From Tenodera sinensis (Eukaryota; Arthropoda; Insecta; Mantodea; Mantidae): a DNA stretch of 64,000 nt. A program made the translations under genes and the position numbers. Positions 22,090 through 33,789 of this stretch are shown here, piece after piece. The stretch is from contig CM060967.1 in NCBI GenBank assembly GCA_030765045.1, positions 26,568,284-26,632,283 on the forward strand. The letters run 5' to 3'. Each line of letters begins with the position of its first letter. Within the stretch, counting starts at the first letter, position 1. The notes under the pieces were generated by a model that worked only from the letters and a program-made list of their open reading frames with translations, was not told where the DNA came from and searched no databases.

Positions 22090-22500
22090 AGGAAAATTGA
22101 AGCTATTAACAGTGAAGCAGCAAGATTTTAAAGTAAGAACAAATTAGAAACTAAACACTTCACTTATCTTAGTAATATTGCACGTTCTTTTTGCACAAAC
22201 TGACCCGAGTTGGAGACAACTTGAAACCCTAGGTCAGTTTGTGCAAAAAGAACGTGCAACATTACTAAGATAAGTGAAGTTTTTAGTTTCTAATTTGTTC
22301 TTACTTTAGAATACAGATCAAAACTTTCAAATACAACGGACATTTCACATTCTTGCCCATAGCGCAGCAAAAATATTGTTCTTCCCATTCATCTTCCTGA
22401 CCTCTAGCCTAAGGTATGAATAGACAATTCCACCCAGATATCAAACGGCAAGACCTGGAGTAGGGTGAAGAGGATGAACGTCAGCAGGACCATCTTTATG
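22090..22500. mobile_element. Inverted dimer of Penelope-like element 3' terminal sequence
   Basis: The left arm (about 22125-22203) and right arm (about 22234-22313) are near-perfect complements, with AGTAAGAACAAATTAGAAAC facing its complement and only about 30 bp between. The right arm continues to 22495 with sequence almost identical to 25644-25925, the region just downstream of the Penelope ORF ending at 25555. So this is a terminal fragment in inverted-dimer form. Confidence 0.7.
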
Positions 22501-22708
22501 GGAAACAAATTGTTTAATTACTTTGTCTAAATTGATAGTTTTAAAATTGTTTTATACGATTGTTACCGTTATTTTTTTTATTATTGTCTTTGTTATATTT
22601 GCTATCCATTATTTCTGTATGGGATTAATTATTTCTAGTATTCTGTGTCGCTAATCCTAAATAGGGTCAGATGATCAAATAAAGAGTAATACAATGCATT
22701 CAAACCCC

Positions 22709-23034
22709 TGCCCGCCTTGGTAGCATGATGGTTAGCGTGTCTGCCTCACGTTCAAGAGGTCGCGAGTTCGAATCTTGCTTAGGGTAAGTTATCCAAGTTA
22801 GGTTTTTCCCAAGATTTTCCCTACCCTGAGAAGACGAATGTTGGGTAACTTAAAAGCTCCATGCACCTCGGGCTCATTTGAGCATCATTTCACCATCACC
22901 GTCCAATATGACACAATGTTGGAGGCCGTTAATTTAAATAAAAAAAGTGCATTCATAGAACAGCCAGAATGCCCCAAAGTGGCACTGGACTGGGCACACC
23001 CTCTGCCAGAGGCCAAGTCATTGGTATGAAACGC
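22709..23034 (+). repeat. tRNA-derived SINE, family S5, full length
   Basis: The head GCCTTGGTAGCATGATGGTT with B box GAGTTCGAATC is followed by a body with TTCCCAAGATTTTCCCTACC and GCACCTCGGGCTCATTTGAG, ending in CTGCCAGAGGCCAAGTCATT. A diverged minus copy is at 57935-58140. Low divergence between A and B boxes and consensus suggests relative youth. Confidence 0.68.
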
Positions 23035-23039
23035 TAACT

Positions 23040-24430
23040 ACTGTATTAACTTACGTTAGGCTTACCTGCAACACAACAGATGCTGAAATTAATGACCAAC
23101 GCGAACACATTATCTATATCTCTGAAAACAGTTCTAGTTTACCCGCTGAAGTTCTTGAATTGTTGTTGGAATAAAGAGTGCACTTGCATTTTTTTTCCTG
23201 ATGCAGTTTGCTATGCAGTTTTTATTATTTAAGAGGGGATATGACCCTTAAATACTACTCCTATGCCTTACTTATGAGTTAAAATGGCACAAATTAATAT
23301 ATTTTCATCCGTTCCTATACAATGGCTTGGTGCAGTGACCTGACCAGTTGCTGGGTTGCTATGTGGATTAAAGAGGCTACAAGCAACCACTGGTGTTCAA
23401 TATCATTGCAGCATGTCATCCTCGTCATCAAAGTTTCGCTCCTTTTTGCTGCATAAATTGTAATACTATATTTACGGGTCATTCTTAGAACAGGGATGTC
23501 AGCCGGAGCACGTATGCACCAGATAGCACCGCAAGAGCATGCAAAGCATGTAGTAGCAGGTCTGGGTTTTAGGAAGGAGTGTATAAGAGACAACTGACAG
23601 TAATCATGAACGCAGCAAAACATTAAAGCATATATACAATGACCTGGATGTAATTGCTTTTTACAAACCTTTGAGCAGTGCACAGTATCTGAATATTTGC
23701 AAATTTGCTGTGCAAATTATGACAATGTTTGCCAGCACTTACATGTGTGAATAGTGTTTTTCTTTTTTTTTTTTCGTTTGTGTTTTTGATTAAGCTAACA
23801 AAACCAAGATTAAGGGCTAAACGTCCGATAAGAATATGGTGACTATTATTAGACTTGCATGTTCTAGTAATAAATCACCAGATGTAGCTAAGTTGGCATG
23901 AAAAAAACATTCTACAAGTGAATGTGACAACATTGCAACTTGAGATTTACTGTGCTACAATATTATTTCTATTACAGATTAATCTGCAATTTAGTGTATT
24001 AGTAATAAGTATATATTCTGACTTGATAACTTGCTAGTGAAGATAACAGTATCCAAGCAATGCCAATTTTGTCCACCCTTGCTCTTTGACCGTCTCTTTT
24101 CACCTTAGCATGCTGGCATGCAAAAAGCACGCAACACAGCTCTATGCACAATGACCTTGACATCACTGTTCTGAAAGAATTTTCAGTTGATTTGCCACAG
24201 TCAGCTGGGGTGCACAGGTCCAAACATTTTGCCCACAACTGCAGGAAACATCATTGGTGGCTTGTCAAAGTCAGTACTAACCTCAGCCTTGAAAGCCTAT
24301 GCTTACTCATAACTATATTTACTATTTAAAATAAAGCATAATACGAAGAGCGTAAAAGCACATCTCACTTGATAGTCAGCACACTACATTATACTAAGTA
24401 ACACGAAACAATATTAATTTGAAAACCATA
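23040..24430. other. Intron 2 sequence with no assignable feature
   Basis: A 122-codon minus frame (23683-23315) is Cys/His-rich (FCCVHDYCQL, CFACSCGAIWC) and lacks a recognised domain or splice support. I regard it as chance or an old transposon fragment. Nothing else was identified up to exon 2. Confidence 0.4.
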
Positions 24431-24440
24431 TGTTACTTAC

Positions 24441-24549
24441 ACATATTAAGTTGCCTGACAAAGCTTGCCATGTTGTTGTGTTTATAATACAGCGGCAAGA
24501 GTTCTCGGGAGAACCTTGCTTGGTTGCGAATTATAAAACTCGTACCACC
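24441..24549 (-). CDS. Hsf: Hsf coding exon 2 (core of DNA-binding domain, recognition helix)
   Basis: Encodes 36 codons plus one base. It begins [10 protein letters not shown] and ends in the near-invariant HSF recognition helix [26 protein letters not shown] is the family hallmark; its Ser, Arg and Asn residues contact the GAA core. The acceptor TTTCAG is at 24551-24550 and the donor GTAAGT at 24440-24435. The split Tyr codon (T|AT) is completed by exon 3, a position where many animal HSF genes also carry an intron. The reading frame closes exactly with exons 1 and 3, which argues that this is a live gene and not a retrocopy. Confidence 0.93.
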
Positions 24550-24937
24550 CTGAAACAATAAATGAAAGGTAAAGCACTGTTTCAAACTCACACCTTTGGA
24601 AAATCATCCACAACTTACATGCAAATTTCAGTTCATCCAATATAATAGTAATACTTCTGGTCCTAGTGTTGGTCAGGATTCAAATGCCATTGCAATCACA
24701 GACATGTAACTTGTGTATTTTTGACAACACTTAAAAACACTAAAAATTAGCTATGGCTACTACATGTTGGAGAAATGTCTGCATAAATAATTTCATTACA
24801 CATTTCGTTAAAAAAAGGGGATGCACAAAACTGAAGCAATAGTCTGATCTTTCAGATGTGATTTACTATATGCTGGCTTGGAAATTCAATATTCTTTCCT
24901 TGACAATGCAAGAAACAACTAGTATAAATGATAATAT

Positions 24938-25925
24938 TTGACAGAATATAAACACATTATTAACACTGCAGTAATTAATGGTTTTAATACAGATTTTATA
25001 CATAAAAAGATAGAAAAATGTAAGTATCAAAAAGCTGTTAAAGAAGTTTCAACCCTTAAAAAAATAAAAGATAATTGTATTTTTAAAAAGTTTACTTACC
25101 ATCCATGGGCCAATAAAAAATTTACAAAGATTTTTAAAGAATATGGAATAAATTTGGTCCCTCAAAATAAATTTAATATACAAAATTTACTTAATTTTTC
25201 TAAAAAAGATAAAATACCAAATTATAAAAAATCTGGCATTTATCAATTTAGCTGTTTAGATTGTGATAAGGTTTATATTGGTAAAACTAAACGTCATTTA
25301 GAAACCAGAATAAAAGAACATTTTAAAAATATTAAATATAAACAAACTGATAAATCAGATGTGGCAGATCATTTTTGGTCATTTAATCATGAAATTAATC
25401 CAGAAGTTAAATTATTAAAACAATTAAGTGGTCCCATAGATTTAATGGTTTGGGAAAAAATTTTTATTTTAAAAAACAGGAACCGTGTTATGAACTTCGA
25501 ATTACCATCTATAGATTGTATTTATAAATTTTTGTTTTCAGAGATTGGTAAATAAAAATTGAATATTAGTATTTGTTTTTTGTTTTCAGAAAAAATGAAA
25601 GATTGTAGCTTTGGTAACGAATTTGTTTGTATAGCTTTGAGAGTGAGTTGGAGACAACTTGAAACCCTAGGTCAGTTTGTGCAAAAAGAATGTGCAACAT
25701 TACTAAGATAAGTGAAGTTTTTAGTTTCTAATTTGTTCTTACTTTAGAATACAGATCAAAACTTTCAAATACAACGGACATTTCACATTCTTGCCCATAG
25801 CGCAGAAAAAATATTGTTCTTCCCATTCATCTTCCTGACCTCTAGCCTAAGGTATGAATAGACCATTCCACCCAGATATCAAACGGCAAGACCTGGAGTA
25901 AGGTGAAGAGGATGAACGTCAGCGG
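24938..25925 (+). mobile_element. Penelope-like element 3' portion with intact GIY-YIG ORF
   Basis: A 205-codon open frame (24938-25555) encodes a basic linker followed by a GIY-YIG nuclease: SGIYQFSCLDCDKVYIGKTK, then RHLETRIKEH with the catalytic Arg, and the downstream PEVKLLKQLSG and KIFILKNRNRVMNFELPSID. A Cys pair in the loop (CLDC) matches the CCHH-type knuckle of Penelope endonucleases. The RT is missing, so it is 5'-truncated. The sequence at 25644-25925 is shared with 22206-22495 and marks the 3' terminal region. The low copy divergence and open frame make this the youngest Penelope copy here. Confidence 0.82.
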
Positions 25926-27160
25926 GACCAGATGACAATGCTTTGTTGATGCCCTATGTTCCACGAGGGACAACAGTAATTAATGCATAATACATCCAGA
26001 TATCTCATCCTCTGAGAGAATCAAAATATTCACAAGCATTATTGTGTATTGTGTACTGTTCAATGTCATCAAGCATCGATAACACACCCAGACTGTTCCT
26101 TAATATTCAACCTCAACAAGATACAGATACACGACCCTCACTGAATTATGAAGCCAACATTTTGAATTGTATCTGCGCAGCATCCCTTGGGATTGTAGAC
26201 AATTATCTTTCCCTTACACGTGGAAGAAAAGGTCACCTCACCTAAGAGTATGTTGTTCCAGTTGCAGTTAGCATTCTCTAAAAACAATCCATCGCCCCTG
26301 TTGTTGCTGATCAAGGAAATTAGGAATGTGCCTTCATTTCAGAAACAATTTGGAAAGGCTACTGCAATTAAAGCTGCATTCATTTTAGAAATGGACATAT
26401 CTTAACAAGGGCGACAGCATTCAATCCCTTCCCTAGGTAATCTCACCCACCTCTGTACCACAGATGTAGGGAATCCAATATGAGCTGCAGCTTCACAAGC
26501 AGAAAAGCTTACGACCATGACTAGTGTAGGGAGACACTTTCTTGCACTTATGTCTTTTATGTAGGCCCACTTTTGTGATTGCCAAATGTTAATTCACTGA
26601 AAGAGAACCTGTTTCAGACGTGATGTGTTTGTACACCCTTCTGTGCATCACAAGGTTTTGTGTGCAACATATTGCAGTTAGATTGAATAAACCCTTAAAG
26701 AAGCTTTATGATAACTATTCTATTATTACTATTAACTTTGCAAATGCTATAAAACAGTATATCGAAAGGAAACAGCCACTATGCATTGATTAAACATTAT
26801 TAATGGTAATTATGTAGAACTTGGGCTGCTAACTCCTCCAAAATGTATGCCAGTTTTGCAGACAAATAGGATAAACGTGGGTATTAGGGGTTTTGGGTGA
26901 GGAACTGCCATAAAGAAAATTTAATTCCTACCTTCCCATATCTTCATTCCTCCCCTCCCCCTCATCCTCTTTCCTCATTATGTCCTCCCCTTTCTTGCTC
27001 TTTTACACACTACACTACACATATACATACATTATTATACTGCGTCATCAGATTAAGTGGCCAGGCTCTTATTGTCACCTAGTTCTTGGGGAAATGCCAC
27101 TCGCCTGCTGACATTCCAGTTGCTTTTGAGTCACTTATATGTGACTCTCTGACTCATGCC
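25926..27160. other. Intron 1 sequence with no assignable feature
   Basis: AT-rich intron with a pyrimidine-rich patch at 26935-27000. Frames of about 60 codons show no family signature. Confidence 0.4.
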
Positions 27161-27199
27161 GCATATGGCAAATGAAAGCAGTAGATATTCTTTAGTGGT

Positions 27200-27620
27200 G
27201 TTTGGTTGTGCATTAGTCCAGCCATGGTCCAATTTACTACAGAACAAAGATTTTTTATTTACTGCAACTTTATAAAACCAAATCTCCATCTGTGTGTCAT
27301 AGAGCTGATATTGATGTGCTTAAGAGAAGCACAGTTCATAAAATAGTCAAGAAATTCAAAAGTATGGGATTAGCTTACTCAAAAAAAAGAAAAAGAAAAC
27401 ATGTTTTAACAGGAAAAAAGATTGATCTCAGTGTGTGGTTAGAACGTTCACCATGAAAGTCCATCGAAGTTAGTGCAGCAAGCAGGAGTCAGCTATGACT
27501 CACCACAAAAAGAAAACCACACTACTCAAATTACAGCATATTTCAACAAGCCAACGCTACAGTCCATACAGCTTGCACATGGTCAACTCAATAATCTTAC
27601 AATTTTTACTTGTGGGACAA
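27200..27620 (+). pseudogene. Tc1/mariner-superfamily transposase N-terminal relic
   Basis: Broken plus frames read VQFTTEQRFFIYCNF, then KRSTVHKIVKKFKSMGLAYS followed by KKRKRKHVLTGKKIDLSVWL and ERSP, then LVQQAGVSYDS. This is the paired helix-turn-helix region of IS630/Tc1/mariner-type transposases of the DUF4817-like insect group (TxxxxVxKFRxTG...KxRxRxxVLTxExxxxVxxxLxxSPxKS). It has several stops. It may derive from the same family as the inverted relics at 29700-30650. Confidence 0.55.
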
Positions 27621-28369
27621 TTTGAAAGAAAGTGCAGATATCTAATCCCCAACATCTCTCTCACGCAATACGAGTGGTCACACCTCATCATGCTTTGCCG
27701 ATGTAAGCTGTTTGCACATATGATTCATTTTTGGAGCTGTCTCAATTTCTTGTTCCAATGATGTACTTCCCCACCAGTTATCAGCAATTATTTCAGTCTT
27801 CTCAGCTGCAAAACTATGACACTGTTTATCATTTTTCACACTTCTTGTTGAATAAAACTGCCTTCATTATGAATCTGATTGCAACTTTTATATCTCCAGT
27901 GAGTGTACCTACCTAATATGCTCGTCTTGGACAACTGAATGATGTAAACGTTTGTCCACAATAATGTGTATTGAATTTACGTGCAAATTCTCTCTGTCCC
28001 CATTATTTAAAATAAATAATAAATCTATGGATACTATGTGAATGTGAGAACAGTCAAATAACTAATTTATTACATTACTGATGTGCAGTGTTGTGAATCG
28101 TTTCCTTTCAAAATATAAACATGTATTCCTCTCCCATGCAAATCACCCTTTCTCTGTATTGATACTTGGACACTTGGTAGTGTCAGAACAGCAATTTCCA
28201 GGCAGAATCTCAACACAATGTATGTTAGTGTTTCTTGAAAACTATATAATCAATCACAATGAAACTTTTACAACTTACAAAACAGCTTCTTCTGATACAG
28301 AAACCATAATCAAATAATAAGTAAAGTTAATAAGTTTTACTCTATTGATATTCCAATATGATACAAAAA

Positions 28370-28700
28370 TGGGAAGGTGTAACATGGTTTCTCTCCTAAG
28401 GCTCAGAAAGCTGGACAGTATTCCAAAACACAAAAGTAGAATTACAAGTACAGAAATGAAGTATTTATGGAAATATATAGGGAAAACCAGAAGGGACAGA
28501 ATAAGAAACTCAAATAAGGAGTATCCTTAATGAAGAACCAGTAATAAAAAATACAAATGTTTTCAGAAGGTTTGGACACAAATAGGATGAGAGCAGGTAA
28601 GCAAAATAGGTAGGAGAGGCCAGAGGGGAAGGAAGATGAGGCAAACTTTCCCCCAAAACAGTTAAAGTGACACATTTCAAATTTTGTAGTCACCTTACTA
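28370..28700 (+). mobile_element. LINE ORF2 C-terminal remnant
   Basis: Plus frames read ITSTEMKYLWKYIGKTRRDR then IRNSNKE, and shortly after ILNEEPVIKN and RRFGHK. This is the familiar EMKxLRRxxGxTRRDRIRN...I...W.GHxxRM tail of LINE ORF2 proteins. Frames are interrupted by frameshifts, and only the 3' end of the element is present. It lies in Hsf intron 1. Confidence 0.6.
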
Positions 28701-29699
28701 ACATGTCATTCAATACTCTATCCACTATAGTTTTTTTAGAAAAGTATACCTAAAGCTTAAAAAGACTAAGTTATGTAAATTTCAAAAAAAAAATGTTGCA
28801 CAGTGTATAAGAGGCGTGACAGGCTGCTTAAGATATTTAAAACACTACTTAAATGTGCTTAATTTCCACAAACACACAAAAACTGTATATGGGCATGTTC
28901 TGCAAACTGTAGATTCAATTAAGCAATAAAAAAAATAAAAAAATAAAATCCAATTTTTTATCCATAATCACTACCGAGTGTCCTTAAAAGAAACAAAATA
29001 TATTTATGGATGCTATATAAATGTCAAAACAGTGACATTATAGTAAACTCTGTCCAATCCGTTAAAAATATGCAACTGAATATAACAAGGTATAAATAAT
29101 AAATCAATGGATACTCAAAATGACATGACATTCATAACATTCTTGCACTGCTGTGAATGTGGATTTCTCTCAACACCTCCACACTCCTTCCATTACTTCA
29201 TGTTTCCAGCACAAAATGGATACAAAGATAGCGGAGACAGTCACAACACAGTGTAGGCAGTTGTGGTGGGAGAACCTACTTCCTCAGACTCTTCGGAGGG
29301 GAGGTGTTTAGTGGAGGTGTTAAGTGGAGTAAAGTGCTTCGGGTCCAGGATGTTCACCATTACTGTATCTTTCATAGTTCATACCTAATTGCAAAATGAT
29401 TTCATGGCAATATCAACCATCATATAACAAAAATGTATGATTTACATCTATAAATATGCAGAACTATTCTCCCCATGAAGTCAACAGTCTACCTACTTTA
29501 AATACCAATACTTTGTACTATGTTGTATTGCATCTTGTTCTTTCAATCTATAATGAGCCAAGCTCAAGGACATAATAGAATATGTTATACGGCATGCAAT
29601 ATTTGTAATTCCTCAAATTCCTCCCTCATCCCCCTACCCAAAACCCAAGCACAATCATTCTAATAGAGGAAGTTTGCCAACACAAGGGAAATAAAGAGG

Positions 29700-30650
29700 T
29701 TATATTATACGGGGAGTGTAAAAGAAGTTCTGAACAGGCTGCACAATGTTTTGGCTGTCCATATTCTTGGAGCTCGTTGACATCTGCCGCTATCATAGAA
29801 AGGCACACATGAAACCATACAACATTTTTGAAACTACTTTTAAAGGCTTTATTTATGAGCTTTATCAAAGATGTTGAAACTGGCCACTGTTGTCCATATA
29901 TTTTTAGCACCTCTACAAGAAACTATCCATCATTCATCGCAGTTCATATTAAGAAATGTTGGATATTTTGTTTTACTTGTTCAGGATGTGTGGGTTTGTC
30001 TAGTACACTGTTTTAAATTACCCAGAGATAGAAGCCACTTAATGGAGCTCTGAGAAACCTTTCTCCACTAATGGCACACCATACACCAATTTTTTCATCA
30101 TTAAGGGTACTTTATGAACAATATTAGGTACTGAGTTATAGGGCTAATTTTTTTCGAGTCAAAGTTAACACCCATACATACATGAACACAATTTTGTTCT
30201 TTCTTTTTTTATTAAGAGAATAAATAGACAGGGAACATGATTTTGCCTTTTTCAACAAGACTCTGCATCAGTTCATACAGCCAATCTTTCGACGAGAACA
30301 ATTGAACGTTTCAGGACAGAATTATTACTAGAGATTTGTGGCCCCCTCGGTACCCTACAATTTCTTGAACGTTTCAGGACAGAATTATTACTAGAGATTT
30401 GTGGCCCCCTCGGTACCCTACAATTTCTATCTCTGGGGTAACTTGAAGTGTACAAAACAAACCACAACACCCTGGAAGAATTAAAATATCCCCAAGAAAT
30501 TGACAGCATTTCTCAACATCAACTACAGCAAGTGATGGATAGTTTCTTAAAGGGGTGCCAAAAATATATGGACAAGGACAGTGGACAATTTTAGCATCTC
30601 CTTTCATAAAGTTGGTATGTAAAGTCTTTAAAAATGTGTGGTTTTATACA
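29700..30650. mobile_element. Inverted pair of Tc1/mariner-superfamily transposase 3' relics
   Basis: The plus copy (about 30255-30640) reads QQDSASVHTANLST, then two copies of ERFRTELLLEICGPLGTLQF, then NTLEELK and QQVMDSFLKGCQKYMD. This corresponds to the QQDGAxxHT...WPPRSPDLTP...TLxELKxxI...LxxVxxNxxxRxxxCI region of IS630/mariner-like transposases. The minus copy (30060-29700) covers the downstream half. The catalytic DDE context is destroyed. A 63-bp in-frame tandem duplication (30302-30427) lies in the plus copy. Confidence 0.6.
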
Positions 30651-31562
30651 CACCTTTTTATGTTAAGGGTAAATGGCAACAACCACTGAGAATGCTGACA
30701 GTCAAAACACTGTGCAGCCCATTTTGAACTTTTTTTGCTCTCCCAGTAGTACTCTATGTGTTGTAAATAGTAGGCATGAGCAAGAACATTCTCTATTCTT
30801 TTTTAAATCTGAAAACAAGTCTTTTAGTTTACATTACACAGTAATTTTAAGGCTAAAGGAAGTCCATTATATACTTATATACTTGTACAGCAGAGTAGCA
30901 GGGAGCTTTTCCATGACATGGCCTGACATCTGTATCTAGTATTGTGGCCGTGTACCACAGAATTAAATTTAAAGATGTTATAGTTATCAACTACATAACA
31001 CATAACTGATATTCGTATTGACCTGCGAGTGTCAAAATACCAATTTTGTTGAACAATTGTCTGCATGATTGACAAGTTCCAACACCACTTAAAATTTGTA
31101 GTGCTCTTTTTTGTAAAATGAAGACTCACTCATTGTGTACTGAATTACCCAAAAAAAAACATCATAGCTCATGACAGAATGAAAATAAGCAAAGCATAAT
31201 GTTCTTCTCAGGAGAATTTTGACGCAGCAGTTATGCTTGAATTAACGTAACTTGGCAATTATGACAGCTCACTTGGCATGCATTCTGGGCATGGCATATC
31301 AGGTCTGTTGTCATGACAATCAGATTTAACCTAGAAATAGTCAATAGCCTTCATGGTCACGTAATCTCCTTTTCAACATGCTACACCTGTACGTTGCCAG
31401 ATCTTACATTTCCTCTTGCACTCAACTGGGTAACAACTTACACCCGACCAACAGATCGGCAACGCTGCATGTTTCACACATGTTGCAGCATGAACGCACT
31501 TGCCAGAAAAGCAACAGGATTTGCAAGTTACGTTAATTTAACTCTAAGATTATGTATCTGCT

Positions 31563-31890
31563 AAAACACTCAATATTACTTATTGTACTTGTGTAGCATT
31601 ATATTGTACTCATTTATTGCACAATTTTTAGTAATAATGTAATTGAAAATAATTCACATTCAGGATATGGTGGTTGTACATGTAGTTCCAGATGTATATA
31701 GTTGAAATAAAGCAGTAACACAGTCTAAATTGCATATTGGAGTCAAACACTCAACAATGCTTATTGCACACATGTTGGTGCACTCCTTTATTGCACTTGT
31801 AATACACATAGTTGATAATTACTCACACTCAGGACATGGTAGTTAGATATGAAGTTATACATGTACATGCTTAAAATAAAGCTGTATAAA
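31563..31890. repeat. Diverged tandem duplication, two units
   Basis: Unit 1 (about 31563-31745) and unit 2 (about 31746-31890) share the order CACTCAA.A.T.CTTATTG, CATTTATTGCAC, TTCACATTCAGGATATGGT and TTGAAATAAAGC. Unit 2 has a deletion. Both end with an AATAAAG motif. No gene seen; it lies in Hsf intron 1. Confidence 0.6.
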
Positions 31891-32259
31891 TGAAGTAGCT
31901 TAAAAGGGACAGTGGATGGCTCCAATTGCTTTAACGAAGCAACATCATGTTCTAAAACTACTACTTATTAATACAGGATAATGTAAGCATTTCTGACAAG
32001 AAAGCACTTTTAGCAGATATTAATCTTCCCTGAAGTAGAAAGTCATACATGGATCTTAAGGTAAAACAAACTGAGCTGAGTTTAGGAGTTCATTTCTTCA
32101 ACAATTTCTAACCCTAGAAGCTTCATATAACCTACTTCATTTATCATAACGTTGTGATAAGTAAGATTCCATTTTGAAATAATTTTGTTCTTAGTTCTAA
32201 ATTGAATATGTTTTATTATAATTTAGGATTAATTTGTTGGCTTTGAACCAAATGTTGTT

Positions 32260-32365
32260 GTTGTTAGCTAATGCTGGATTTTTGACAATGAAGTCATTAA
32301 TCCTCTTGCTCTCCAATATCTGAAGAGATCAATAGCAGTAATAGTAACCGTTTTTTTTAGAGAGC
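32260..32365. repeat. Rearranged LINE fragment with internal inversion
   Basis: The left part (TTGTTGTTGTTAGCTAATGC and GTCATTAATCCTCTTGCTCT) matches the minus-oriented LINE 3' end at 34365-34430. The right part (AGAGAGCACCATAT) is the same LINE's 5' end at about 34920-34940 in the opposite orientation. This is consistent with 5' inversion on insertion (twin priming). Confidence 0.5.
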
Positions 32366-33053
32366 ACCATATTTTTATGTTTTGGCGGTCACATCGCTCT
32401 CTCACAACCCCCAGAATGTCTGGAGGACCACACCTGTCGTTGGTTTATGGGTCTCACCGACCTGACCGGGAGAATTATCAAAATAAATTCACCGACCATA
32501 TCCTCTGATTACCAATCAGAGGACGTATACATGCCATGACAGGTCAGCATGTAAAAAGTTGCATTCAAACATTGTTATGTGCATTGTTAGTAGATCTGGT
32601 CCTTCTGGTTTTTAGTTTTTGTGTATAACATAATCTACAGATTCACTGCTTACTCCTGAAGCATTTCTTTCATGTTTTTTTTTTTTTTATTTTAATAAAT
32701 TTACATTTTCTGTTTAAAAAATTAGTTTAATCTTAATCTTTATTTTTTCCTGTTTTAAAATTCAAAACAAATTTGGTAGGTATTTTTCTTAGCCCTATTT
32801 GGATTAGGTGGATTTTTGGGTCAGCGGGGTTTGAATTAGCAGAACTCTACTGTGTTAGAAACTTCTTTCTCATTTCTTTCTTATACTGAGAAAACCAAGA
32901 AGTCCACAATGGTCGACCATGTCCTAATCAACTAATTTAAAAGGGTATTGCTGGGCATATGTATCATAGCTGAGATTAGACTAGCAGCCTATAGAGCCAT
33001 CCAGACAGAAATATGGAGAGAGAACTGTTGTAGAACAGGTCATTCTTAGAAAA

Positions 33054-33690
33054 ATGGATGATTACATACTATCAATGAAATCTGATTTTATGATAGAAAA
33101 ACCATCATTTCCTCAACTCTTGAAAGTAAGTATTTCTAATAGAAATAAATTTCAAGAAGATCCCCATTTAGTGCATAAGAACCATCTAGTAACTTCTACT
33201 GATGGCTCATGCATAAATGGAAAAACTGGAGCAGGTATCTATTATGAGTCTACGGGTGAATGCAAAAGTATAAGCCATGGTAGATATGCTACTGTCTTTC
33301 AGGCAGAGGTACTTGCTATACTTGAAAGTCACACCATTGCTAGAAAAGCAACTTTTAGGGAAAAATATCCTTATAAAATACGACAGTCAGGCTGCACTTA
33401 AAGCTCTCAGTTCCCATCACTTTAGGCCTTAACTAGTGTGGGAATGCTATCACAACATATTAAATCTTTCTTTTTATAACAATGTAGAGTTACTGTGGAT
33501 ACCTGGTGATACAAGTATTGCAGGAAATGAAAAGGCTGATATCCTAGCAAAGAAAGGAGCATCTCTCCCCTTCAAAGGACCAGAACCTCTCTGTGGAATA
33601 AGCACCTTAGAAGCCAAAAATGCAATACATAATTGGAATCCAAAACAAGTGAGGAATAATACCACAAACTTTACAGGCAGATAATTTAAT
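33054..33690 (+). mobile_element. LINE RNase H remnant (frameshifted)
   Basis: The first frame (33054-33401) carries TSTDGSCINGKTGAGIYY and FQAEVLAILESH. After a frameshift near 33355, KYDSQAALKALSS follows, and then (33436-33684) VELLWIPGDTSIAGNEKADI and LAKKGASLP. The four RNase H acidic positions are all recognisable (TDGS, AE, DS, NEKAD), but the frame is broken and a stop separates the halves. It belongs to an I-superfamily-type LINE related to the copy at 34359. Confidence 0.65.
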
Positions 33691-33789
33691 AAGCCTGAGG
33701 GTACGCTAAGTAACTCGCTCATTAGACTAACCAAGCTGCAACTTAGAAAAATTATTAGTTACACAGGCTGAAAGTGAACTAATTTTTTC

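Noticed and set aside
23315..23683. Cys/His-rich 122-codon minus frame
   Set aside because: No recognisable domain, no splice support, intronic position; left unassigned.
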